Program-made: the position numbers and the translations under genes | Assembly: GCA_017936605.1 (NCBI GenBank) | Contig: JAGBFH010000002.1 | Location: forward strand, 1-64,000 | Reading direction: 5' to 3' | From: Tidjanibacter sp. | GTDB lineage: Bacteria > Bacteroidota > Bacteroidia > Bacteroidales > Rikenellaceae | Length of the DNA: 64,000 nt | Part shown: piece by piece, positions 1 through 7,119 of the stretch | Position numbering within the stretch: the first letter of the stretch is position 1 | Layout of the letters: each line of letters opens with the position of its first letter | Notes under the pieces: generated by a model | Database searches by the model: none | Told to the model about the DNA's origin: nothing | What the model saw: only the letters and a program-made list of their open reading frames with translations

Positions 1-327
1 ATTGATATAGCCGCAAGCAAGGAACTTTCCATAATTTTCGACAAATTATCTGTACCATATATTACAGGTAAAATATGGACGACAGATTCGATGATCAGAG
101 AAACAAAAGGACTTGTACGCAAACGTATGGAAGAAGGGTGTATCGCTGTAGAAATGGAATTGGCTGGAGTTCAATCTGTGTGCGACTTCTACAATTTGAA
201 GTTGTATGCTTTTTTTGAAGCAGGTGACATTTTGGATACAAATGGATATGAAGCCAAAGGCTTGAACAATGCCAACCATAATTTAAACAAACTTTATATT
301 GCTTTAGAAACGGCAACCTACATCTGA
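1..327 (+). CDS. Nucleoside phosphorylase, C-terminal part (cut by window edge)
   Basis: Only the last 108 codons are present; the frame is open from base 1. The product belongs to the PNP/UDP phosphorylase family, which cleaves purine or pyrimidine nucleosides with phosphate to give free base and (deoxy)ribose-1-phosphate in the cytoplasm. Seen: a GKIWTTDSMIRET segment (about residues 24-36 of the fragment) and GCIAVEMELAGV, which carries the Glu-Met-Glu that contacts the ribose in this family. Which base it prefers (uridine or purine) cannot be decided from the fragment. It lies just upstream of the pyrimidine operon, which fits a salvage role, but a hairpin and a new promoter separate them. 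Confidence 0.85.
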   Translation: MDIAASKELSIIFDKLSVPYITGKIWTTDSMIRETKGLVRKRMEEGCIAVEMELAGVQSVCDFYNLKLYAFFEAGDILDTNGYEAKGLNNANHNLNKLYIALETATYI

Positions 328-358
328 AGTATATCAGAATTGGGAATTTGAATTTATA

Positions 359-382
359 ATCCTCGGCACTGATACCGGGGAT
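359..382 (+). terminator. Hairpin after the nucleoside phosphorylase gene
   Basis: An 8-bp stem, ATCCTCGG with CCGGGGAT including one G-T pair, closes an 8-base loop 31 bases after the stop codon. The bases that follow are T-rich but interrupted (ATTATGTTTTATG), so it would be a weak terminator. Confidence 0.4.
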
Positions 383-458
383 ATTATGTTTTATGATTGC
401 ATATATTGCGAAAAAGTCAAATTCTGCGATTTTGTGTGATAAAAATGCGTTTGGGGTT

Positions 459-488
459 TTTGAGTTTCGAAATTTGTTTGTACTTTTG
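459..488 (+). promoter_or_regulatory. Bacteroidota-type promoter of the pyr operon
   Basis: TTTG at 459-462 and TACTTTTG at 481-488 fit the minus-33 TTTG and minus-7 TAnnTTTG elements used by the main sigma factor of this phylum, with an 18-base spacer. Transcription would start near 493-496, giving a leader of about 180 nt before pyrC. Confidence 0.65.
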
Positions 489-514
489 TGGGCAAATAAA
501 TGACAGAAGCAGTT

Positions 515-610
515 ATGACCATTTGCATTCATAAATCGTTGGCGGTGCAGCAGGCACGCAATGTGAAGCAGCAAATGTCGCGTTGTCTTTTGTCGTTTTC
601 GGTAATATAG
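515..610 (+). CDS. Putative 31-residue leader peptide of the pyr operon
   Basis: ATG at 515, 31 codons, TAG at 608-610. The last base of the stop codon is the first base of the downstream terminator stem, so a ribosome finishing the peptide would cover the stem. The final third of the ORF is T-rich (585-600), as is the pause region of UTP-sensitive attenuators. An internal 7-bp pairing, CATTTGC 520-526 with GCAAATG 571-577, lies inside the ORF. The peptide begins MTICIHKSLAVQQ and has no run of one amino acid. It is too short for statistics; the argument is position. No database comparison was possible. Confidence 0.45.
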   Translation: MTICIHKSLAVQQARNVKQQMSRCLLSFSVI

Positions 611-644
611 AGGTAATTCGCCCCCGCGAGTTACCTCTTTTTTT
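610..644 (+). terminator. Intrinsic terminator/attenuator before pyrC
   Basis: A 12-bp stem (610-621 with 626-637, one T-G pair) with a CCCC loop is followed directly by seven T (638-644). It lies 32 bases before pyrC and after the pyr promoter, so it would stop transcription ahead of the operon unless prevented. That makes it an attenuator rather than an end-of-operon terminator. Confidence 0.8.
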
Positions 645-676
645 ATGCTTAAAAAAGACAAGGGAGAAGAGTAGCT

Positions 677-1957
677 ATGAATTGTACGGCAAGTGTGAGC
701 CTTCTGATTAGTGGTGCCAAAGTGTGGCTCGAGGGCTCATTCGTTCAGCGCGATGTGCTTGTGGAGGATGGCCGCATTGTGGAGATTTCCGACCACATAA
801 CCCCTCGTGAGGGCATCAGAACGGTGGAGGCGAGCGGCAAGATGCTGCTGCCCGGACTTGTGGATATGCATGTCCACCTGCGCGAGCCCGGATATGGCTA
901 CAAGGAGAGTATCCATAGTGGCACTCGCGCCTCGGCTCGTGGCGGTTTCACGGTGGTGTGCCCTATGCCCAACCTTAACCCCGCTCCCGATTCGCTTGAG
1001 CATATCAAAGAGCAGTTCGACATCATCGAGCGCGACGCCATAATCGAGGTGCTGCCTTATGCCACCATCACCACCGCTCGCAAAGGCGAGGAGTGTGTGG
1101 ACTACGAAACGCTTGCTCCGCTTGTGGCAGGATTCTCGGATGATGGCTCGGGTGTTCAGTCGGCCGAGCTTATGGAGGAGGCGATGCGAGGTATTGCCGC
1201 TACGGGCAAGATTCTGGCTGCCCACTGTGAGGTCGAGAGCCTTCTTAGGGGTGGCTACATTCACGATGGCGAGTGGGCAAAGGCCCACGGTCACAAGGGT
1301 ATCTGTTCCGAGAGCGAGTGGGCCGAGGTGAAGAGAGATATAGAGATTGCCGAGCGCACAGGTTGCCGCTTGCACTGCTGCCATATCTCCACCAAGGAGA
1401 GCGTGGAACTCATCAGGCAGGCCAAGCGCCGAGGCGTGAAGGTTACCTGCGAAACGGCGCCTCACTATTTGGCCCTTTGCGATGAGGATATGCGCGAGGA
1501 GGGACGCTTCAAGATGAATCCCCCCTTGAGGGCGAGGGCCGATATGGAGGCTCTGAGGGAGGGCGTTGCCGACGGTACTATTGATGTGATTGCCACCGAC
1601 CACGCACCCCACTCGGCCGAGGAGAAATCCAAAGGCTTAGAGAAGAGCGCAATGGGTGTTGTTGGAATCGAAACATCGCTCTCGGCAATCTACACCTTTA
1701 TGGTTGCGAGCAACCTCATATCGCTCGAGAGGCTTGTGGATATTATGTCGCTCACACCCCGAAGATTGCTCGGTCTTGGCGAGGGTATCAAGCGCGGCGC
1801 CGTCATAGACGCAACGCTGGTTGACTTTGGTGCCGAGTATACCGTTGACCCCGCGGAGTTTTTGTCCAAAGGCAAGAGCACCCCGTTTGAGGGTATGCGT
1901 CTGCGCGGCCAAGTGCTTCTGACCATTGCAGGTGGCAAGGTTGCCTACGAAAAGTAG
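677..1957 (+). CDS. pyrC: Dihydroorotase
   Basis: Catalyses ring closure of N-carbamoyl-L-aspartate to dihydroorotate, step 3 of pyrimidine synthesis, in the cytoplasm. The 426-residue length fits class I dihydroorotases of the amidohydrolase superfamily. Seen: the metal-binding DMHVHLREPG motif (His65, His67) near the N terminus and TDHAPHS (Asp308, His309, His312) near the C terminus, where the catalytic Asp lies. It is the first gene after the attenuator; pyrK follows after 14 bases, so it heads the pyr operon. Dihydroorotase and allantoinase are related, but the position with pyrKDFEB settles the call. Confidence 0.95.
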   Translation: MNCTASVSLLISGAKVWLEGSFVQRDVLVEDGRIVEISDHITPREGIRTVEASGKMLLPGLVDMHVHLREPGYGYKESIHSGTRASARGGFTVVCPMPNLNPAPDSLEHIKEQFDIIERDAIIEVLPYATITTARKGEECVDYETLAPLVAGFSDDGSGVQSAELMEEAMRGIAATGKILAAHCEVESLLRGGYIHDGEWAKAHGHKGICSESEWAEVKRDIEIAERTGCRLHCCHISTKESVELIRQAKRRGVKVTCETAPHYLALCDEDMREEGRFKMNPPLRARADMEALREGVADGTIDVIATDHAPHSAEEKSKGLEKSAMGVVGIETSLSAIYTFMVASNLISLERLVDIMSLTPRRLLGLGEGIKRGAVIDATLVDFGAEYTVDPAEFLSKGKSTPFEGMRLRGQVLLTIAGGKVAYEK

Positions 1958-1971
1958 TCCCAAAGAAGATT

Positions 1972-2715
1972 ATGTACAAAAGAGATATATACACAGTAAC
2001 TGAGAATCGCCCCCTTTCGGCCAAGACTATGCTGATGGTGCTGGAGGGCGACACACAGTATATCGGCTCGGCGGGTGAGTTTGTGAATGTGGCAGTGGAG
2101 GGTAAGTTCCTGCGCCGCCCCATCTCCATCTGCGACTACGACGGGCAGACGATTACTCTGCTCTATGACATCGTGGGCGAGGGAACCAAAATTATGAGTC
2201 AGTTGACCCCTGGGGCCAAACTCGACCTTCTGACCGGTCTGGGCAGAGGTTTTAGTGAGGATAAGGAGTGCCTGAGGCCCGCACTGCTTGGTGGCGGCAT
2301 TGGCTGTGCACCCCTCTATAACCTGGCAAAGAAACTACTTGCAAGGGGCGTTCGGCCCGTTGTGATTCTCGGCTTCAATACGGCCAAAGATGTGGTCGCC
2401 AAGGAGATGTTCGAGAGGCTCGGCGCAGAGGTCTATGTGGCCACAGTGGATGGGTCGATGGGCACCAAGGGCTTTGTGACGGATGTGGTGCGCGAGAAAT
2501 CTCTGGAGTGCGACTACTTCTACGCTTGCGGCCCTATGCCTATGCTCAGGGCCGTTTGCGGAGACTTGGAGTGGAGTGGTGAGGTCAGCCTCGATGAGAG
2601 GATGGCTTGTGGTTTTGGTGTCTGTATGTGTTGCAGCGTGGAGACCCGCTCGGGAGCCAAGCGCATCTGCAAAGAGGGCCCCGTATTTATGAAGGAGGAT
2701 TTGATATGGAAGTAA
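1972..2715 (+). CDS. pyrK: Dihydroorotate dehydrogenase electron transfer subunit
   Basis: PyrK passes electrons from PyrD's FMN to NAD+ through FAD and a 2Fe-2S cluster, in a PyrD2-PyrK2 complex. The protein (247 residues) has an N-terminal ferredoxin-reductase-like beta-barrel with the FAD-binding RPISICDYD near residue 45, a nucleotide-binding half with GGGIGCAPLYNLAK, and a C-terminal cysteine cluster Cys213, Cys218, Cys221, Cys233 (C-X4-C-X2-C-X11-C) for the iron-sulfur centre. Its stop codon overlaps the start region of pyrD, which suggests coupled translation of the two subunits. Its presence shows the organism uses the NAD-linked class 1B enzyme. Confidence 0.95.
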   Translation: MYKRDIYTVTENRPLSAKTMLMVLEGDTQYIGSAGEFVNVAVEGKFLRRPISICDYDGQTITLLYDIVGEGTKIMSQLTPGAKLDLLTGLGRGFSEDKECLRPALLGGGIGCAPLYNLAKKLLARGVRPVVILGFNTAKDVVAKEMFERLGAEVYVATVDGSMGTKGFVTDVVREKSLECDYFYACGPMPMLRAVCGDLEWSGEVSLDERMACGFGVCMCCSVETRSGAKRICKEGPVFMKEDLIWK

Positions 2716-3629
2716 TGGAGCGCGATATGAAAGTGACCCTCAGCGGCGTCACACTCGACAATCCCGTGATTCCCGCGAGCGGTTGCTTCGGCTATGGCTA
2801 CGGAATGAGCGAGTTTTACGATATTAACATCTTGGGCTCTATATCCTTCAAGGGCACAACGCGCGAGGCTCGCTATGGCAATCCTCTGCCGAGGGTTGCG
2901 GAGTGCTCGGCGGGTATGATTAACGCCGTTGGCCTTCAGAACCCCGGCATTGACGCTGTCATTAGCGAGGAGCTGCCCAAGATGCGCGAGAAGTTCCATA
3001 AACCCATCATTGCCAACATCAGTGGCTTCTCGATTGATGAGTATGTGGAGTGCTGTCGGAAGATAGATAGCCAGGAGCAGGTAGCCATCATTGAGCTCAA
3101 TGTGAGCTGCCCCAATGTCCACGGCGGAGGTATGAGTTTCGGCACCTCGCCCAACTCGGTAGCCGAGGTGGTAAGGGCCGTCAAAAAGGTCATTACAAAG
3201 CCCTTGTATGTAAAACTTACGCCCAATGTGACCGACATTGTGGCCATCGCCAAAGCGGCCGAAGAGGCTGGTGCTGATGGCATTTGCCTTATCAATACAA
3301 TGCTCGGAATGAGAATCGACACCCGCACGCGCCGCCCCATTATTGCCAACAAGATGGGCGGTTTCTCGGGTGCAGCCGTCTTCCCTGTAGCCGTCAGGAT
3401 GGTCTATCAGGTGTCGAAGGCGTGCAGTATCCCTGTCATCGGTTGCGGTGGCGTTGAAACGGCCGCAGATGTGATTGAGATGATGATGGCGGGCGCTACG
3501 GCCGTAGAGGTGGGTGCTGCCAATCTGCGCAATCCCTACGCTTGCAAGGAGATTATCGAGGCCCTCCCTAAGGAGATGGAACGACTTGGAATAGAGAGAT
3601 TAACAGATATAATTGGAATAGTAGAATAG
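2706..3629 (+). CDS. pyrD: Dihydroorotate dehydrogenase (class 1B), catalytic subunit
   Basis: Oxidises dihydroorotate to orotate with FMN. It is a TIM barrel of 307 residues from this start. Seen: [13 protein letters not shown] near the N terminus, the catalytic cysteine in [12 protein letters not shown] (Cys135), which is the class 1 base, and the FMN phosphate site [11 protein letters not shown] near the C terminus. ATG 2706 lies inside the end of pyrK; a second in-frame ATG at 2715 forms a TAATG overlap with the pyrK stop and a third is at 2727. Any of these could be used, and 2715 is nearly as likely. Overlap with pyrK fits their 1:1 complex. Confidence 0.94.
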   Translation: MEVMERDMKVTLSGVTLDNPVIPASGCFGYGYGMSEFYDINILGSISFKGTTREARYGNPLPRVAECSAGMINAVGLQNPGIDAVISEELPKMREKFHKPIIANISGFSIDEYVECCRKIDSQEQVAIIELNVSCPNVHGGGMSFGTSPNSVAEVVRAVKKVITKPLYVKLTPNVTDIVAIAKAAEEAGADGICLINTMLGMRIDTRTRRPIIANKMGGFSGAAVFPVAVRMVYQVSKACSIPVIGCGGVETAADVIEMMMAGATAVEVGAANLRNPYACKEIIEALPKEMERLGIERLTDIIGIVE

Positions 3630-3631
3630 AT

Positions 3632-4345
3632 ATGGCAAACGCAAAGGATGTAATCATTGCCTGTGACTTTGCTTCGGCAGAGCAGACGATGGCTTTTTTG
3701 GATAAATTTGAGAAAGAGGAGCGCAAACCCTTCTTGAAAATCGGTATGGAGCTCTACTATGCCGAGGGCAACGCTATCGTGAAAGAGATTAAGCGTCGCG
3801 GTCATAAGATATTCCTCGACCTGAAACTCCACGATATCCCCAACACGGTGCGCAAGGCGATGAAGGTCCTTTCGGCTCTGGATGTGGATATGGTCAATGT
3901 CCACGCCGCAGGTACGGTGGAGATGATGAGGGCTGCCAAAGAGGGCCTCACTCGCGAGGATGGCACTCGCCCCTTGCTGATTGCCGTAACACAGCTTACC
4001 TCGACCTCCGAGCAGGCTATGCAGGAGCAGCTGCTGATTAATGCCACCATTGGCGATACTATCATCAAATATGCCCAGAATGCCAAAGAGGCAGGATTGG
4101 ATGGCGTTGTATGCTCGCCCCTCGAATCGGCCATCGTGAAAGAGGCTTGTGGCCAGGAGTTTAGCACCATAACTCCCGGCATTCGCTTTGCCGACTCGGC
4201 AGCCGATGACCAGGTGCGCGTAACCTCGCCTGCCAAGGCACGCGAGATTGGCTCGGACTACATCGTTGTGGGTCGCCCCATTACCGCTGCCGAAGACCCC
4301 GTTGCTGCTTATCGCAGGTGCGTGAGCGAGTTTTTGAATTTGTAA
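3632..4345 (+). CDS. pyrF: Orotidine 5'-phosphate decarboxylase
   Basis: Decarboxylates OMP to UMP, the last step of the pathway. At 237 residues it matches the short Bacillus subtilis-type PyrF rather than the longer group 2 form. The catalytic Asp-Lys-X-X-Asp stretch is present as [13 protein letters not shown] with Asp63, Lys65 and Asp68, and [15 protein letters not shown] matches the phosphate-binding loop near the C terminus. It begins 2 bases after the pyrD stop codon, so it is translated from the same message. Confidence 0.96.
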   Translation: MANAKDVIIACDFASAEQTMAFLDKFEKEERKPFLKIGMELYYAEGNAIVKEIKRRGHKIFLDLKLHDIPNTVRKAMKVLSALDVDMVNVHAAGTVEMMRAAKEGLTREDGTRPLLIAVTQLTSTSEQAMQEQLLINATIGDTIIKYAQNAKEAGLDGVVCSPLESAIVKEACGQEFSTITPGIRFADSAADDQVRVTSPAKAREIGSDYIVVGRPITAAEDPVAAYRRCVSEFLNL

Positions 4346-4371
4346 TTTAGTAGACTAATATAGAGAACCCT

Positions 4372-5010
4372 ATGACAACAGAGAGAATTATTGCTGCCGA
4401 GCTTCTGAAGATAAAGGCAGTCTTTTTGAGCCCCAATGAGCCCTTCACCTGGGCCAGCGGTATCAAGAGCCCCATCTATTGCGACAACCGTCTGATTCTC
4501 ACCGCTCCTGCTTCGCGCAAGGTGGTGGAGAGCGCCATCGCTCAGACCGTTAGGGAGCGCTTCCCCGAGGCCGAGGTGTTGATGGGAACCAGCACGGCAG
4601 GTATTGCCCACGCAGCCATTGCTGCCGATATATTGGATATGCCTATGGGCTATGTGCGTGGTAGTGCAAAAGACCACGGCAGGGGTAACCGCATTGAGGG
4701 CCGTCTGGAGAAGGGGGCAAAGGTTGTTGTGATTGAGGACCTTATCTCCACCGGTGGCAGCTGCATTGATGTTGTGGAGGCTCTCAGGGAGGCCGGTGCC
4801 GAGGTGCTGGGTGTGGTGAGCATCTTCACCTATGGTATGAAGAAGGGCCTCGAGAGGTTGGCTGCTGCGAATGTGGTGAACTACTCGCTCTCCAACTTCG
4901 ATACGCTCGTGAGCGTAGCGGTGGAGGAGGGTTACATCGCCTCGGCCGACGAGGCTCGCCTCAGGCAGTTTATGGCCAATCCCCAGGACGAGAGTTGGAT
5001 GCAGAAATAG
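4372..5010 (+). CDS. pyrE: Orotate phosphoribosyltransferase
   Basis: Joins orotate to PRPP to give OMP. The 212-residue protein has the type I phosphoribosyltransferase PRPP loop VVVIEDLISTGGSC (Glu122, Asp123, then STGGS 126-130) and an early TWASGIKSPIYCDNR segment typical of PyrE. It follows pyrF by 26 bases. The order F then E puts the last two enzymes next to each other, which in some organisms are fused. Confidence 0.96.
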   Translation: MTTERIIAAELLKIKAVFLSPNEPFTWASGIKSPIYCDNRLILTAPASRKVVESAIAQTVRERFPEAEVLMGTSTAGIAHAAIAADILDMPMGYVRGSAKDHGRGNRIEGRLEKGAKVVVIEDLISTGGSCIDVVEALREAGAEVLGVVSIFTYGMKKGLERLAAANVVNYSLSNFDTLVSVAVEEGYIASADEARLRQFMANPQDESWMQK

Positions 5011-5079
5011 ATACAACAAAACGAGAAGAATAGGTTAGTTAAACAAATACTTTAATCCCAAATAAATAACAATACGACA

Positions 5080-6168
5080 ATGAGACACTTGATTGACCCC
5101 ACCGACCTTTCAATGCAGGAGCTTAATGAGATTATCGATCTCGCACTGGACATCATCGCAAACCGCGAAAAGTACACCGAGGCTTGCAAAGGTAAAAAAT
5201 TGGCGACTCTCTTCTATGAGCCAAGTACTCGCACTCGTTTGAGCTTCACCTCGGCAATGCTGGAGCTCGGTGGTACAGTTCTCGGTTTTTCGGATGCAAA
5301 GAGCTCTTCGGTTGCCAAAGGCGAAACCTGTGCCGACACAACCAAGACCATCAACTGCTTTGCAGATATCATCGCTATGCGTCACTTCGAGGAGGGTGCT
5401 GCTCTGGTAGCTGCCAACAACTCCCGCATCCCCGTTATCAACGCAGGTGACGGCAGCCACAGCCACCCCACACAGACCCTCACCGACCTTCTGACCATCA
5501 AACGCGAGGTGGGTCGTTTCGATAACCTCACCATCGGTTTCTGCGGTGACCTCCGCTTTGGTCGTACCGTTCACTCGCTCATCAAAGCTATGTCGCGCTA
5601 CGAGGGCATCAAGGTAGTGCTCATCGCTCCCGAGCAGTTGCGTCTGCCCAGCTATATGAGGCACGAGGTGTGCGAGAAGAACAACATCCCCTACAAGGAG
5701 GTGACCTCTATGGAGGAGGTTATGGGTGAGCTCGACATCCTCTATATGACTCGCGTGCAGAAAGAGCGCTTCTTGGACGAGGATGAGTTTGACCGCGTAA
5801 AAGATAGCTTCATTCTCGATCCCGAGAAACTCAAAACTGCCCGTCCCGATATGTGCATCCTGCACCCCCTGCCTCGCGTAAACGAGATTACCGTAGAGGT
5901 GGATGCAGACCCCAGGGCTGCCTACTTCCGTCAGGTGGAGAACGGTAAATTCGTCCGTATGGCCTTGATTATGAAACTTCTGGAGTGGGCCAAGGATGAC
6001 AGCAAGACCATCGACCTGATTCCCGCCGACGCCGTTCGTAACGAGTATGTATGTAGCAACAAGCGCTGCATCTCCAATATGGAGAATGTGGATTCGCTCT
6101 TCCGTCCTCGCACCGACAAGCCCGGCAAGTACCGCTGCGTATACTGCGAGTCGAAGGCGAAATTGTAG
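5080..6168 (+). CDS. pyrB: Aspartate carbamoyltransferase with fused PyrI-like zinc domain
   Basis: Condenses carbamoyl phosphate and aspartate. Residues 1 to about 315 are a complete catalytic chain: [12 protein letters not shown] (46-56) and [15 protein letters not shown] (124-137) bind carbamoyl phosphate, and HPLPRVNEI (272-280) binds aspartate. The chain then continues for about 45 residues, to 362, against about 310 in the usual family. The extension has Cys325-X4-Cys330 and Cys353-X2-Cys356 with [12 protein letters not shown] between, as in the zinc domain of the regulatory chain PyrI. PyrI's N-terminal nucleotide-binding domain is absent and no pyrI is in the window. Assembly may thus be helped by zinc but without ATP/CTP control (inference). 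Confidence 0.93.
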   Translation: MRHLIDPTDLSMQELNEIIDLALDIIANREKYTEACKGKKLATLFYEPSTRTRLSFTSAMLELGGTVLGFSDAKSSSVAKGETCADTTKTINCFADIIAMRHFEEGAALVAANNSRIPVINAGDGSHSHPTQTLTDLLTIKREVGRFDNLTIGFCGDLRFGRTVHSLIKAMSRYEGIKVVLIAPEQLRLPSYMRHEVCEKNNIPYKEVTSMEEVMGELDILYMTRVQKERFLDEDEFDRVKDSFILDPEKLKTARPDMCILHPLPRVNEITVEVDADPRAAYFRQVENGKFVRMALIMKLLEWAKDDSKTIDLIPADAVRNEYVCSNKRCISNMENVDSLFRPRTDKPGKYRCVYCESKAKL

Positions 6169-6229
6169 GATTCTATAAATTGTTGATAAATTATTAATAA
6201 TTTAATTTTTCTTCCACAGTAAAAAATCG

Positions 6230-6237
6230 TACTTTTG
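6230..6237 (+). promoter_or_regulatory. Minus-7 element before the purE leader transcript
   Basis: TACTTTTG matches TAnnTTTG. The minus-33 region (about 6205-6211) is only T-rich. It lies 62 bases after pyrB and starts a transcript near 6242-6246, showing that the purine genes do not depend only on read-through from pyr. Confidence 0.55.
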
Positions 6238-6241
6238 CACA

Positions 6242-6561
6242 GTTAGGATATTGATAACCGAAAGGCGACTCAAACAAGTTTAATTTATGCCCCTCTTGAG
6301 GTGTGTGGTTGTTGATTGGAGCGCAGCAGCACCGAGGAGCAGGATAGTTAGAAAACGATGAGGCAACCCCGAAACATATCCGCCTATGTAACTCGAAGGC
6401 ACAGATGGGCAGACACGCGAGGTGTCGGTCAAGTAGCGTGGGGTCTGAATGTGACCCGTGCAGCAGAGAAGTGTGCCGAGCAGAGAGCAAAAGTTGCGAC
6501 CATACGAATGTGATAGCAAAGAGAGTGACCGCCAATGTAAGAGTTTGGCGGTCACTCTTTT
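6242..6561 (+). ncRNA. Structured leader or small RNA before purE (possible 6S-type RNA)
   Basis: About 320 nt lie between a promoter and a strong terminator, with no convincing ORF. Local helices are visible: GACAC with GTGTC (about 6409-6423), GGGTC with GACCC (about 6440-6456), ACATA with TATGT, and an enclosing GGCACA (about 6400) with TGTGCC (about 6471). I see none of the conserved cores of RNase P RNA, tmRNA or SRP RNA. From memory, 6S-type RNAs in several bacteria sit beside purine or folate genes, so 6S RNA is one candidate; a purine-responsive leader is another. Neither is shown by the sequence alone. Confidence 0.45.
6522..6561 (+). terminator. Terminator of the purE leader transcript
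   Basis: A perfect 14-bp stem (6522-6535 with 6545-6558), loop of 9 bases, ending in TTTT (6558-6561). It sits 25 bases before purE, so it either ends a separate small RNA or acts as an attenuator for the purine operon. Confidence 0.8.
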
Positions 6562-6586
6562 ATGGTAAAAATATAAGACAAAAACA

Positions 6587-7057
6587 ATGAAGATTGGCGT
6601 AGTAATGGGCTCGACAAGCGACTGGGGCGTTATGTCGGGTGCGACTGCTATTTTGGAGCAGTTTGGAGTTGAATGTGAGACAAAAGTGCTGAGCGCACAC
6701 CGCACTCCCCACCAGTTGGAGGAGTGGGCGAGTGGTGCCAGAGAGCGTGGCTTTGCGGCCATCATAGCCGGAGCCGGTGGCGCGGCACACCTTGCAGGTG
6801 TGGTGGCGGCTTTCACCACTCTTCCTGTGATTGGAGTACCCATCAAGTCGCGTTCGCTCGAGGGACTCGACTCGCTGCTCTCGATGGTGCAGATGCCCTC
6901 GGGTATCCCCGTTGCAACCGTGGGTATTGATGGAGCCAAGAATGCAGCCCTTCTGGCCGTAGCGATGCTCTCCATCACCGACCCCGAGATGAAAGCCAAA
7001 CTCGACAAGTTCCGCGCCGAGCAGGCCGAAAAGGTGCTCGCCTCGGAGCTTAAGTAG
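6587..7057 (+). CDS. purE: 5-(carboxyamino)imidazole ribonucleotide mutase
   Basis: Converts N5-CAIR to CAIR in purine synthesis. Its 156 residues have the class I signature: [12 protein letters not shown] (6-16), SAHRTP (36-41, catalytic His38 preceding Arg39) and [11 protein letters not shown] in the middle. Class I PurE normally works with PurK, which makes N5-CAIR from AIR; no purK is in the window, so it must lie elsewhere or bicarbonate must suffice. First gene of the purine run; purL follows after 62 bases. Confidence 0.95.
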   Translation: MKIGVVMGSTSDWGVMSGATAILEQFGVECETKVLSAHRTPHQLEEWASGARERGFAAIIAGAGGAAHLAGVVAAFTTLPVIGVPIKSRSLEGLDSLLSMVQMPSGIPVATVGIDGAKNAALLAVAMLSITDPEMKAKLDKFRAEQAEKVLASELK

Positions 7058-7119
7058 TCCCCAATCTCTCAAATCGAATAACCACACAAACTAAACACGA
7101 TAAGACCCAAACGATAGAT

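Noticed and set aside
95..661. 188-codon minus-strand frame at the left edge
   Set aside because: It runs across the nucleoside phosphorylase end, two hairpins and the pyr promoter, so it is a chance frame.
6242..6561. RNase P RNA, tmRNA or SRP RNA in the purE leader
   Set aside because: I looked for their conserved cores (for example GAGGAAAGTCCGG of RNase P RNA) and did not find them.
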